Shown: positions 33,810-45,214 of the stretch, one piece after another
Layout of the letters: each line of letters starts with the position of its first letter
How positions within the stretch are numbered: position 1 is the stretch's first letter
Assembly: GCA_033032865.1 (NCBI GenBank)
Contig: JAWHQI010000064.1
Span: 6,572,001-6,636,000, forward strand
Source: Dactylorhiza incarnata
Taxonomy: Eukaryota > Streptophyta > Magnoliopsida > Asparagales > Orchidaceae
Length of the DNA stretch: 64,000 nucleotides
Direction of reading: 5' to 3'
Position numbers and translations under genes: made by a program
The notes under the pieces: model-generated
Seen by the model: only the letters and a program-made list of their open reading frames with translations
Database searches by the model: none
What the model was told of the DNA's origin: nothing

Positions 33810-34191
33810 GGAAAAGCGCGGAAGGGAGGGCGACGAAATAGGGCTAATTCTAAAAACGAAGAGTCATAAGAATTTCGTCGATCTCCCTTCGACTAAAAAT
33901 TTCAGGTCACTTATTTTTAATTGTTTAGTAAGTGATAACTATTTTGGTGTTATTTTGAGATTGTTTCATATTTAATATTACTCTATTTGTGTCTTCTCAT
34001 CTTGTTCCAAGGTTTCATTATAAATCTTTCCTAATTGATTTATGTATTTCCATTGGTGATCTGTTGAAATGTATTCAAGACAAATTTTTTACAATAAATT
34101 TCTGACCTTAAACTTAAGGAAACATTTTATGTTGGATAGAAAATTTATTTGCTCAATTTAAGGAATCTCCATTTATCATTCCTAGCTCAAT

Positions 34192-34830
34192 TTAGGGAGT
34201 TAATGAATAGCCTAAGAAAATTCCTTCTTCAGATTTTAGTTCAAATTTCCTAAGGTATTTCTTATCATTATTGTGAACAAAACATTTACAACTAGATGTT
34301 CTAAAATAGTTGACTTTAGGTTTCTTCCCTTTAAGTAACTCATAAGGAGTCTTACTATTAAGTTTATGTATTAAACTCATATTCAACACATAGTTTGCTG
34401 TGCTAATAGCCTCTGCCCAAAAAGATAGGGGCAAATTAGCATCTGCAGGTAATGTTGTCGCTGATTCAATTAGGGTTCTATTTTTCCTTTCAGCTACCCC
34501 ATTTTGTTGAGGAGTTCTAGGAACTGAGAAGCAATGTCTGATACCTTCTTTCTCATAGAATTCTTGCATGAGAAGAGACTCAAACTCAGTGCCATAATCA
34601 ATTCTGATTAATGCAATCTGAGTAGAATACTCAATCTGAATGCTCTTAAGAAAGTCTGTAAGAACTTGAAGTTATCTGACTTTTCTCTCAGAAAGAGCTC
34701 CCAAGTGAATCTAGAGAAGTCATCTACAATAACTAGAGTGTATGACTTCCCTCCTAAACTCTTTGTTGTTATTGGTCCAAAAAGGTCCATATGTAGCAGG
34801 TATAAGCTTCTAGGTGAATTACTTTTAGAT
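34192..34830 (-). pseudogene. Sirevirus 1 integrase core fragment
   Basis: On the minus strand: HMDLFGPITTKSLGGKSYTL and VIVDDFSRFTWELFL (first catalytic Asp), then a frame change, IDYGTEFES (second Asp) and RTPQQNGVAERKNRTLIE (catalytic Glu). The frame then runs PYELLKGKKPKVNYFR to SEEGIFLGYSL, where it ends. Protease, the integrase zinc finger and all of RT and RNase H are missing. The element could not have copied itself in this form. Confidence 0.8.
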
Positions 34831-34947
34831 AATGTCTTAAAACTATTTTTGGTTTGCTTGATTGATTAAATAAACATATTTCTGATTTTGATGAGTTAAG
34901 GTTTACCAAATAGATATTTTCTTGACTAATACTTGATACACAACATG

Positions 34948-35962
34948 TTAGTTATTTTTGACCCAGGTTACTTTGGATCCAGTTTGTTTACCACAATATT
35001 CAAAAATATATGATATGGAAGGTTGACTTTCATATCCAAGTGGATGAAACTTCCTAGGAGGAATTATCCACTTAGTGAAAGGATTTTTAGTATATTGAGA
35101 ATAAGAATTCTTTAGATTTTCAGTAATTTTTCCGTTCGACGAATTTGGATAAATTCGTCGATCGCCGTTCGACGCATGAGCGTGGTTTCGTCGAGCGTCA
35201 TTCGAATAATAATTATACTGAAGGTCTGGCTTCAGAGTTCGTCGAACACCGGTCGACAAAATGTTTTGTTTTCGTCGATCTCCATTCGACGAATTTTGTT
35301 GTATGCATATATTTTCAGCAATTTTTGTTTTCGTCGATCTGATATAATTTTAGCAGAGATGAATTTTATAGGTGAGGTAAGAGAGTTTTTCTTTACTAAT
35401 GGGAGTTGACTTGGTGAAGCACCTAAGCCAAGTTTATTGCCACTAAGCCTAGCATTTACTGTGCTGGTTATATCCAGAAGTTTGATGCTTCTCCCATTCA
35501 GAGAATTTTCAAACTTCTTAGCTTCTAGTAAGTTGTTTTTCAAAGTAATATTTTCATCCTTTAGTTTCTTTATTTCTTCTTTAAGATTTTCGTTTTCAGG
35601 AATTGTTTCTTCTTTAACTAATTTTAATTCTTCTCTTAGTTTAAAGTTTTCAGAAGTTAGCTCATCTATTTCTTTTAATCTATTCTTAAGGAATATAATT
35701 TCCTTTTCAGAAGCTATCAGATCTAAACAAATAATTCTGAATTATGATTGAAATTCATTAGAAGTAAAATCAAAGCTTGACAATACCTCATCCTCTTCAA
35801 GTTTTGATTCTATTTCAGAATCAGAATTGTTTTTGGAGGATGCATTGATTGCCATCATGCAAAACTCTTTATCCTTTTCTTCACTTTCATCTTCACTAGA
35901 ACTGGATGAATTTTATGATTCAAATTCTGAATCACTCCAAGTTTCAGCTACAAATCCCTTCC
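34948..35962 (-). pseudogene. Sirevirus 1 gag tail / coiled-coil linker
   Basis: After an acidic Ser/Glu block (about 35,900) comes a long Lys/Glu/Leu heptad segment (35,710-35,560, LREELKLVKEE, IKKLKDENITLKNNL), then LNGRSIKLLDITSTVNARL. This coiled-coil linker is typical of the far end of Sirevirus gag. The segment 35,130-35,340 is unusual: it is studded with TTCGTCGA/TCGACGAA elements like those in Copia LTRs. The last frame ends GSKVTWVKNN at 34,948, just before the place where protease should begin. Confidence 0.65.
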
Positions 35963-36964
35963 TCATATTTTTGTGTTTGCTTGAAGAGGATTTGTTAGAG
36001 TGGTTCTTCTTGAAGTCCTTCTCTCTTCTCTTTTCTCTCTTGTCCTTCTTGTCCTTGTTTTGATTCTCTGGCAGTCAGGTACAATGTGTCCTGGTTTTCT
36101 GCAACCAAAACATATAACTTCTTTAGATGGAGCTTTGTCATACCTTGGTTTTTCATAGCTCCTGGATGACTTTCTCCTGAAGTCTTTTCTTGCCATCTTG
36201 TAGAATCTTTTGTCAAGCAGACTCATCAGCTCCTCATTATCAGGAGTCTCTCCTTCTTCTTCTGTAGCTTTGAAGGCAATGTTCTTGTCCTTCTTTGTTG
36301 AAGAGGAGGTGCTCACTTGTTCAGCTTCTCTTGTCTTGATGAATTGCTCATAGGATTTGAGCTTTCCCAACAAGGACTCAGTGGAAATCTCATTTAGGCT
36401 TCTGGCTTCCTTGATAGGCCAGACTCTTGAGTCCCATGTGCTGGGGAAGCACATTAGGATCTTGTCATTGACTTCAGTTAATGAGATTTCCTTGTCCAGT
36501 GTTTTTAGTTCACTTATGATTACACTTAATCTAGTGTACATATCTGCAACTGATTCTTCTTCACCCTTTTTGAAGTTCTCATACAGAGAGATCAAGTGAG
36601 ATATTCTGTCTTTTTTTTCATCAGCAGAACCTGCAACAATTGCTGTCAGGGTATTCCATATATCTCTTGTTGAAGAACACTCAGCAACCTTCAGGAATAT
36701 ATCATCTGACATGGTTTGTGCCAATATATTCATTGCTTTGGCATCTGCATTCTTGTACTTCTTTAATGGGTCTATGTGTCCTGGAGGAGGTACAACATTG
36801 GTTGAAGATTGTTCTTGTGCTGGTGGAGGTCCTGTCAAAATAGAATTATATATATCTTCATCAATAGAGTTCATGTATAACTTTATCCTTGCCTTCCATA
36901 GTGCAAACTTGCTCAAGTTGCACACAGGAGGTCTGGTGCTAGAATAATCTTTATTCCGTGCCAT
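35963..36964 (-). pseudogene. Sirevirus 1 gag, frame broken near its end
   Basis: Starts MARNKDYSSTRPPVCNLSKF, then the conserved FALWKARIKLYMNSIDEDIY, AMNILAQTMSDDIFLKVAEC, TRDIWNTL, LYENFKKGEEESVADMYTRL, ILMCFPSTWDSRV. A perfect zinc knuckle CFGCRKPGHIVPDC (CX2CX4HX4C) lies near residue 288. Just after it the frame shifts (about 36,065): the conserved basic linker (KDKKDKREKRREKDF) continues in another frame. The capsid and nucleic-acid-binding parts are otherwise whole. It packages element RNA in virus-like particles. The ATG at 36,964 lies 110 bases inside the 5' LTR edge. Confidence 0.85.
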
Positions 36965-37061
36965 GACGTTTTTATAAAATAAAATAAAGTAATGGATCTA
37001 GAGTAAAAAGGTGATCAAATAGATCTTTGGTTCAGGTGTTAGCCTGTAATAACCAAACCTC

Positions 37062-37072
37062 CTATGATACCA
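37062..37072 (-). promoter_or_regulatory. Primer-binding site of Sirevirus 1
   Basis: Minus strand TGGTATCATAG, two bases after the 5' LTR end (CTTTCA). Resembles the initiator tRNA-Met site TGGTATCAGAG. Confidence 0.75.
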
Positions 37073-37074
37073 AT

Positions 37075-38489
37075 TGAAAGATAGGTTAGATCTTAAAGTT
37101 AACTCTAGAGGGGGGGGGGGGTGAATAGAGTATTAAAAGTTTTTCACTTAATTTTATAGCGGAGTTAAAATAGTGATATATATATATATGTGTGTGTGTG
37201 TATTGAGTGAGTTATAAAACTAACTAAAGGAAATAGCACACAGCACAACAACACAAAAAATTACAAGCACAGAGACACAAGGAAATTATAGTAGTTCCCC
37301 AATAAACCTGGGTACATCTACTCTTCTACCATACTTGGTAGGAATCCACTAGGATTTTTGATCAGGTGCCCTAACACCAAGGGGTTTTTGATCAGGTGTC
37401 CACACAGCAAAGAGCTTTTGATCAGGTGCTCAAAACCAAACCACATGTTTTTGATCAGGTGCCCTGCCACCAAAGGGTTCACTTTTGAAGGGAGTAATAA
37501 CCCTGTTTACAGGTGATATAAAGAAAGATAAAAATAAAGATGATAATGTTCTTCTCTGTTCAATATTCAGAGGGAAGACTAGAGAATTTGATCTTGATCA
37601 AAGCTCCCCCTGAGAAGATGAAGTATTGTAGTCAGGAGAGCTTTGCTTCAAGGTGTAAGGCCTCTTCAGCTTTTTGAAGTTCCAGCAAATGATTCTGAGT
37701 AGATGAATGTTCTTTCTCAGATTTTTTATTGTTGTCTGGAAACTGAAGCTTGAGCTAATTGAAAATGTTGCTCAGAGTTGAAGAGAAACTCCTACAAAAA
37801 GAATAAGTAACAAATGTATATGTATATGTATATATCTCTATATCTTTCTATATATCTGTCTATGTATATCTATATCCTTCTATTATGTATCTCTAAGTTC
37901 ACTTCTCTGAGTTTTATATGTATATATATTGCTCTCTTTCTTCTTCAAAGAACTCTGTAGCCGTTATAAGGAAAAGACAAAATCATTTCTTTTTAAGGTA
38001 AGGCAGAACTTGCCTTAACAGATTCATTCCTCGGAAATGAACAGTTGACATTTAAAAAGGAAAGCATTAAATGCTTATACCAACGACTATAATGCAATCT
38101 TGTTTTGCAGACAAAATATCTTAAAATAAGGAGAAAAATATTTGAATTGGTTTGATTCAGAAGACGGGATAACAAGATCAGATTTGATTAAATATTCATC
38201 GATCTACAGACTGAAGTTAGTCGATCTGAGCTTGAAGTTTGTCGAGCTCAGGTTTAAGATAATTAGTCGATCTCTGCTAATATTTCGTCGAACGAAATTT
38301 TACTTAGAGAATTTTAGCTTCTTAGAAAAACAACATATGATCTTCATAGCTTGATTTGATAGGTCACCTATTGTCTAGCTTAACCTGACATGGGTTATCA
38401 TTTGGGCTTAACATAAGAAAACCTTTGATCCTATCATATGTAAACATAACATTTGATCCTAACCCAAATCAAAACCTATGGTTCCAACA
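37075..38489 (-). repeat. Sirevirus 1, 5' LTR (1,415 bp)
   Basis: Partner of 29,057-30,470, with the same termini. The G run is 12 long here (37,110-37,121) against 14 in the other copy. Promoter and TCGTCGA elements are in the same positions. Confidence 0.93.
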
Positions 38490-38494
38490 GGATC
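38490..38494. repeat. Sirevirus 1 target-site duplication, right
   Basis: GGATC, matching 29,052-29,056. It confirms 29,057-38,489 as one insertion. Confidence 0.9.
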
Positions 38495-40653
38495 AACCAT
38501 CATTAATCCTCTTTTGAGAAAATAGAAGAAAATATATATGAGAGTGAGGGGGGAGAATGAGAGGAATGAACATATAGAAGCATATCCATATAAAATATAC
38601 CTTTTTCTGATCTTAAGCCATATTTATATAGATCTGACCAAGATATATCAATTGATATTCATGACCAGGAAGCATCAAACCAATTTCATAATTAATCCCT
38701 CATCAACATCAAGTTTCAATCACCGACCCACCAAGGATAACACCCATTTTAGAGATAGCATATGGTCGCTATCGGAGGCAGTATCGAGCCCAATCAATGG
38801 ATGTTCTTGCATAAACTTTGTTGTAGAAAGAGATGGAGTGAGAGAGAGAGGGAGAGAGAGTTGCAAATAAAAACATGACGGCATGGGTTGCACGAGCTTC
38901 AAACACATGACATCCTCCAATCTTGAAATTACTTGTGCTCAGCCCATATAGCAAGGAGAGAAGACGAACTCTTTATAAGCTTTGCATATCCCCATCCGAG
39001 AAGGTACCACTATTTTAACCCGGCTGGCAATCAAACTCAAGCTGCCCACATAAGGCACAATTGCATTCATGTAGATTTTCGTCGATTATTTCGGTGCTTG
39101 GCGATCAAGCCCAAGTCCCTCAAAAAACTCTATGCTTATTTGTAGGCACAAGAAGTAGTAGGTAACATGAGAGCATGGATTTAAGACGAATATAGATAAT
39201 GTATATTATAATAAGCTATGGGTGATCAACTCCCATAGTTATTCCATTCCTTCACCACTTTACGAATTCTCTTAGTGGGAACATTAATATTTGATCATAT
39301 CTTGCAAGACACGTTTCCATTTCAAAACTTGAACAGAAATCTAACTTCAGATTTTCCTTTGCTATTTCGGCAAAATTGAACCAATTGAACCATAGAGTTT
39401 CAACTCTTAACTCTATCTCCATATAAGATCAATATATAAATTTGATCTTGACCACATTGGAGGGAAAGGAGGCATAGCAGCTATCCGAAATAAACTTCCC
39501 AACCAGATAGACCCACTTATGTGATATGTATACATACATGTGTGTATATATATATATATTAGAACTTACACAGAGTGAGAGAGAGTTGTATATAGCATTA
39601 GCAATTGTAATCTACTCCACCAACATAATTTTTAAGCCCAATTTATATATCTCTAGCCTATTCTTAGAAATCAGAGTGAAAGCTCATGGGTTCTCAAAGG
39701 AGGAAAGGAAGCCCTCCCTGATGAGTTTAAACCGGCTCCACACCTCCTCTCAAAATTCCTAAGTTTGAATTAGAAATTCATGTCTCCTAGCTGGGTAAAA
39801 AGAATTCCAGCACCCCAAACTTAACAAAAATCCTCACCAATTGAAGGAAGGAGGGAGAGAGGGAAAAAGAGAGAAAGTGTGTATGTATAGCGTTTTTGAA
39901 CCGAATCCAGTCCACCCACAATAGCTTAAATTCTTATATCCTCAGCCTGTTCACAAAACCAGAGAAAAGGATCCCCATAAGTTGCATGTGGTTTGATGAA
40001 CAAGGTAAATTGGAACAGGGTAGAAACCCAAGGCTCGGGGGACTTCCACAATAGTGGCCCAACAAATCCAACTTAGGAGAAAACTCTCATCTTCAAACCT
40101 CCTCCCCAACCATAATGTCAATTGGATGGGTTACCTGGAAGCTTCTCTTCAGTCCATCCCCAATGCCCCAAGATATATAGACCCTCTTATGTGTAAACAT
40201 ACATATAAGTGTATGTATTGGAACTTGTATAAACAGGGGAAGAGAGTGAGAGAGAGATGGGGAGAGAGAGGGAGAGGGTATTGAGGAGCAATTCATTGAT
40301 ACCCATTTTAATTCAAAAGTAATTAAGGAACCTTTTTGAAAGAACTGCACCTTGGTCTCATGCTCATCAACCTCCTCATGTTAAGCCCCAAGAGTAGATA
40401 TTGTGGCAGCAATCTCATCTCTCAACTAAACATATTCATGTTAGCATGATAAGAAAAAGATCTCAACTTCTCAACAATTCATGTTCTTGTTGGCATGATA
40501 AGGAGGCAATATTTAGCAACTTCATCCCTTTACCATAAAGATTTGGTGACATCTCACAAAAATCCCTCTACCACAAAATTAGTTATGGTGGCACCAACTC
40601 CACCTTCAATAGTAAATAAACAAAATTCAAGGGAAAGAGAAAATCTTTCTTGG

Positions 40654-40699
<46 letters not shown>

Positions 40700-41280
40700 C
40701 GATCTTCATTTCCTTCCCAATTTATTTCAATTCAGAATTATATATAAAGCTCTTAGTGGGAGAGTAAGAGCACATGGAGCATACAGGAGCTGTACCAGAG
40801 CCTTTTGCTCATCCACATTCTTCTGTGAAGCCTCCCCCTCTTATGTGCATATATATGAATAAATATATATGTGTGTGTGTGTGTGTATATATGTATATAA
40901 ATATATGTATACTAAAGTTTGCACAGACAGAGAAAAGAGAGTGAGGGAGAGAGATGAGGTTAGAGCAACCATTAATCCCCTTTTCATTAAATACAAATCT
41001 CTTAAAGAGAGCTGCACTGCACTCATCAACATTCCCATGTGAGGCCTCCTCGCATGGGCATATATATGTATGAGTATATGTAACTATATATATATATATT
41101 AAAGTTTGCACAAACAGAGGAAGAGTGTGAGGGAGAGAGATAGAGTTAGAGAGAGAAAGAGGAGATCCTTCCTTGAAGAGGAAGAAAACCCAAACCTCTA
41201 AACTAGAGCACCATAAATCTTTCCACTCTCATTATAAACCAAGATAATGAGTAAACGAAATTAGAGAAGATTTAGAGTCT
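38495..41280. repeat. Degenerate long-period duplicated modules
   Basis: No gene seen. The sequence at 28,790-29,056 continues here once the Sirevirus is removed. Similar blocks recur: 'ggagagaaga.gaactc..ttaagct' with 'tttcgtcgat...tgcttgg' (28,797 and 38,954), 'agaccc.cttatgtg' followed by TATATG runs and 'ttagaactt' (39,509, 40,180, 40,838), and 'gtttgcaca.acagag' followed by GA-rich sequence (40,917 and 41,104). Microsatellites: (GA)n at about 40,660-40,697, and TG/TA runs at 39,540 and 40,868. Copies are highly diverged and of unequal length. Confidence 0.5.
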
Positions 41281-41539
41281 ACCATTGTTGGAGGAGGAAG
41301 AGATGAAGCTCCCCTTGACGAGTACCAAACCAGCTCGATTTATAGCCATGGATGACCAATCCAGAGCTCCCACGATGGTGGTGGTGTGGCTCTCCTCCCT
41401 TGGAGAGTCTCCTCACCGATGTATCTTCTCCAAGTTTCATCCAGGAGCGAGATCCGCTGCCCCGGTGAGCTTCTTCTCCCGCCCACGGTTTTCCGCCCAT
41501 GGTTTTCCGCCCATGGTTTTTCTGCCCCTGGTTTTCTTC

Positions 41540-42012
41540 CGCCCCTTCGTCGAACGTAGTTCGTCGATCTCTCGACCGTTTGTCGATCGGAGGCCACCAG
41601 GAGATAGTTCGTTGATCTCTAGCCCATTCGTTGAACCCAGTTCATCGATCTCTCGATCGTTCGTCGATCGGAGGCTACCAGGAGATAGTTAGTCGATCTC
41701 CCGCCCATTCGTCGAACGCAGTTCGTCAATCTCTCGCATGTTCGTCGATCGGAGGCCACCAGGAGATAGTTCATCGATCTCCCGCCCATTCGTCGAACGC
41801 AGTTCGTCGATCTCTCGATCGTTCGTCGATCGGAGGCCACCAGGAGATAGTTCGTCGATCTCCCGCCCATTCGTCAAACGCAGTTCGTCGATCTCTCGAC
41901 CGTTCGTCGATCGGAGGCCACCAGGAGATAGTTCGTCGATCTTCCGCCCATTCGTCGAACGCATTTCTTCGATCTCTCGACCGTTCGTCGATCGGAGGCC
42001 ACCAGGAGATAG
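41540..42012. repeat. 81-bp minisatellite with TCGTCGA elements
   Basis: About five and a half units of 'gttcgtcgatcggaggccac', 'caggagatagttcgtcgatc', 'tcccgcccattcgtcgaacg', 'cagttcgtcgatctctcgac'. The period is 81 bp, divisible by three, so reading frames stay open in several frames of both strands (for example a 27-residue peptide repeat on the plus strand at 41,631-42,077). That makes the open frames an artefact of the repeat rather than evidence of a gene. Units are close to identical, indicating recent expansion. Confidence 0.9.
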
Positions 42013-42059
42013 TTTGTGTCATCCATACCAAGCTAATGAATGCATCCAAAGTCGATTCC

Positions 42060-42720
42060 GATTCCTTTAGCCCATAATTTTAAAATGGCATTGTTGTGGC
42101 GCTTGATGTTACTCAAATAGTGGTTTTCTTGAAACAGCCTCGGATTGGAATGAAATGTGTTCCGTTGCAGTCGTATCGTCCATCGAGTCTAACATAACTG
42201 ACAGAAGTCGGTTTGGAGCACGTATGCTCCCTATACTAAAATGGCGTCGTCGTGACACGCTACGGTACTCAAAATGGTCAATTTCACCAAATGATCTCAG
42301 ATTGGAACGAAACGAATTTTGTTGCACTCGTATCAACCATACGAGTCTAACGCAACTGACGAAAGTCGATTCGGAGCACGTATGCTCCATATTCTAAAAC
42401 TGCGTCGTCGTGACGCGCTACGGTACTCAAAACAGTCAATTTCACCAAATGACCTCGGATTGGAACGAAACGAATTCCGTTGCATTCGTATCGACCATAC
42501 GAGTCTAACGCAACTGACAGAAGTCAATTCAGAGCACGTCTGCTTAATAAAAAACTTTGACGTTGTGGCGAAGCACAATGCTACCCAAAACAGTCATTTC
42601 TCTAAATGACCACCATTATGTGGCGAAGGTAGGGTCGTGGTTTTCCTCTGACCCGGCCTAAGCTCCTCCAAGTGTTCAACTGAACTAGTTAGACCCATTT
42701 TTCAAAGTTGGGATGTTACA
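42060..42720 (-). repeat. U3 end of a chromovirus-like LTR (element X)
   Basis: Ends GGGATGTTACA at 42,720, followed by 'aaccaataaaacaaagaaga' and TTTTCGTCCCTGAAAA. This is the same arrangement as at 52,240 and 58,296, where minus-strand reading gives the chromovirus signature of a GGGACGAAA block before the LTR. It contains tandem units of 158 bp ('gagcacgtatgctcc' at 42,216 and 42,374, 'gagcacgtctgct' at 42,532), each with ACTCGTA/TACGAGT arms. The left end is not resolved. Confidence 0.6.
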
Positions 42721-43690
42721 AACCAATAAAACAAAGAAGATTTTCGTCCCTGAAAATACGAGTGGGTCATGGAGATTCAAAACGGGACCTACTGTAGATC
42801 ACTATAGGTGTCGAACGATCCCAAAATTTAAGGGTCTATAGGTTTGGTTTTACCTAATGAGCTGTATTGACTGCTCCTATCGTGTAATATAATAAGCAGC
42901 TTAAGTGGAACAAAGGTAGATTTCCCGTAGCTATGTCCATTCTGCCATAACTTGGATATATATTGTTCGTAAGAATATTTTGTGCGGCAAATTGTTCGCT
43001 AGATGAATTGCCAGCTTAATTAGTGATTCTGAGTAAATAGTTCTAGCATAATTGAATACCCCAATGTTTGCACATCCGAAACGCAGAAATTTATGTGTTG
43101 TGTCCTAAAGGTACATAGTAAAAACCCATTAACATATAACCGCCACTCATACGAAGGTTATATGTTGCCAGCAAGCAGTGTAAATCCATGAACATATAAC
43201 CAACTCCCATACGAAGGTTGTATGTTGATGGTACATGTAAAAATTGCAAATAAGCAGTGAAAAATCCATGAACATATAACCAACTTCCATACGAAGGTTA
43301 TATGTTAGTGGAACAGATAAACAGAAATATAAGTAAGCAGGGTAAATCCATGAACATATAACCAACTCTCATACGAATGTTATATGTTAATGGTACATGC
43401 AAATATGTATGTTATGATGCAAATGATGCGTATGCAAGCCATGCACGACGAGTACTCATGACTCATCACAACTCCCTACATTGATACAGTCTGACCGCTT
43501 TTCTTCCAGCAGGGTAGCGAACCCCGTGGGCCTCACCGATGTGGCCATCGGTGACAGTGGCCGGTCCTGCCACTTCTGGGTGTGGATGTACCGCACTACC
43601 CAGGCCCCAACGTACAACCTCATGTACTCCTGGATGTGAGCATGAAACACTTGATAGGCATGGTCTCACTGGTATGTGGTTAATTTTCTT
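42721..43690 (-). other. Element X internal/LTR remnants with hairpin repeats
   Basis: Follows the X LTR. It includes a repeated hairpin array (43,131-43,388) and then a GC-richer part (43,440-43,640) resembling, in plan, the zone after the hairpins in the LARD LTRs. No protein is recognised. Probably a second LTR fragment of a related family. Confidence 0.4.
43131..43388. repeat. Four hairpin units, CATAC loop
   Basis: Units start at 43,131, 43,191, 43,271 and 43,352. Each is AACATATAACC, a 14-base loop containing CCATAC or TCATAC, then GGTTATATGTT (one or two changes in some). The spacing is 60-81 bp with unrelated filler between hairpins, so the hairpin is better conserved than its surroundings. 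Confidence 0.85.
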
Positions 43691-44500
43691 TCTATTGCTT
43701 CTTTGCATATTTTATGACATGTTCGTCTTCTAAAATTTGCGTGTATTTCCTTTTTTCACCACAGCGCGTTTTATTCCTCGGAAATTTGCCCGCACTTGAT
43801 GGATCTTCTTGAAATGTTTCTTTTACGTCGATGCTCTGCGTGCTCAGCTGCTCTTTTGCTTCTGTGGTGAGCGCTTTTTGAAATGCCTTGGTCATCGAAC
43901 TTGATCCAGCAACTTGAAATATCTTTGTAGAAATCCATTTCGATTCAGCACCAAGAAAAATTACTTTATAGTTTGTCCGTAATATTTCTATATATTTATG
44001 CATGATTGCTTAAATTGATATATGCGTAATTTGAGAATTTGTCGGACCTTCGGCCAGATAGGAAAGCAAAGCTCCATCTTGAAGTGGGCTGACAGGAATA
44101 CGAGCATCTTCGCACGGGCTACCGCCCGTGCTCGATGCTCTCCGCATCGACAGTACCCCAGCAACGACAGTACCTCCGCCCAAGCTCGCCCTCTCTCAGA
44201 CGCTTGGTCAATTGACAGTGCACAGGGAGCCCTCTTTCGGACTCGCACGGGCTACACCCGTTCTCGATGCTCTTCTCTTCGACAGTACCCTAGCCGCGAC
44301 GGTACCTCCGCCCAAACTCGCCCGCTCTACGACACTCGGCCAATTGACAGTGTGTGGGTGGCCCCGGTGCCCCGCACGACAGTACCCCTGCCTCGACAGA
44401 GTTTCGGCGCGACGACACTCCCGCCGCTCGCGAACCCCAGTGCGCAGGACAAAATCGAGACGGGGGAGAGCACCGGGGTTCGCGAGCGGCGGGAGTGCCG
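43691..44500. other. Unassigned: 103-residue frame and GC-rich hairpin block
   Basis: A minus frame at 44,003-43,692 (starts MHKYIEILRTNYKVIFLGAE, Lys-rich end) is not recognised; it may be an exon relic. Positions 44,110-44,500 are GC-rich. Two perfect hairpins are adjacent at about 44,112-44,151 (GCACGGGC/GCCCGTGC and TCGATGC/GCATCGA). A diverged unit repeats about 133 bp later. 'gacagtacc' recurs four times or more. A 23-bp perfect inverted repeat (44,416-44,438 with 44,475-44,497) abuts the LARD array. Possibly the subterminal region of a DNA transposon. Confidence 0.4.
44496..44500. repeat. Presumed left target-site duplication of LARD array
   Basis: TGCCG lies directly outside the first LTR. 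The right copy would be beyond the window. Confidence 0.4.
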
Positions 44501-45214
44501 TGTAAGATCCCCCTCCCGGAACACAAAACATGGTCGAGGGGAGTCTTATGCCCAGGACAGCCGCCTTGCGGAAGCGCTAGCACACGAGCTAGCCTCCCCC
44601 ACAAGACGCCTATCCTGCCGGCTAAACCAACTACACAGCGCCAACCCATCAATGAAAGAAAGTATTAAAAACCAAAGATTCACAATAAGTATAATGTCCA
44701 AATCAGAGTATAAGAAAGACAGAAAGCTACACGAGCTCCTGCAAATCATCAGAGTAATCGGCTAAATGCCCCAAGGGCTACATCTCTAAACACTCACCCG
44801 CCTCTGTCACTAACGGCAGCTAAGGTACCATAAACCCCAGCCCTGCACACCTGACCCGGATGGCCTCCGGTGCTGAACGCTGCTACACATCTGAATGTGC
44901 TCCTAAAAAGAGGGAGGTATCAACTGTTAGTCATAAAGACTAAGTGGCTTCTCATCCGCTCCCCCGACGACTCCAAGGCACCGGGCGGAAGGAAAGGAAG
45001 AAAAGCTGCAATATAACAGTAATATATACAAAGCAGGTGACGGGGAAAGTAAACTAGTATATACACAAATTCGAAGCTACACAAGTGTAAAAGGGGCTAA
45101 TCTAATCATGTATAAGCAGGAGTATAATAAAGGTGTGCAACAGTAAATAAACAGTAAGTAAAGCAGGTAAAGCAAGACAGTAAGAACAGTAGCGACAAGT
45201 AATCAATCTCGTAC

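Noticed and set aside
41279..42077. Long overlapping open frames on both strands (up to 148 codons)
   Set aside because: They arise from the 81-bp repeat, whose length is divisible by three; the peptides are repeat translations in arbitrary frames.
43131..43388. CRISPR-like array (hairpin repeats with spacers)
   Set aside because: Repeats are imperfect, only four, spacers are partly similar, and the context is a plant LTR; no cas genes.
44022..44765. 247-codon plus-strand frame
   Set aside because: It crosses the LARD LTR boundary at 44,501 and runs through GC-rich hairpins; several overlapping frames of similar length exist there.
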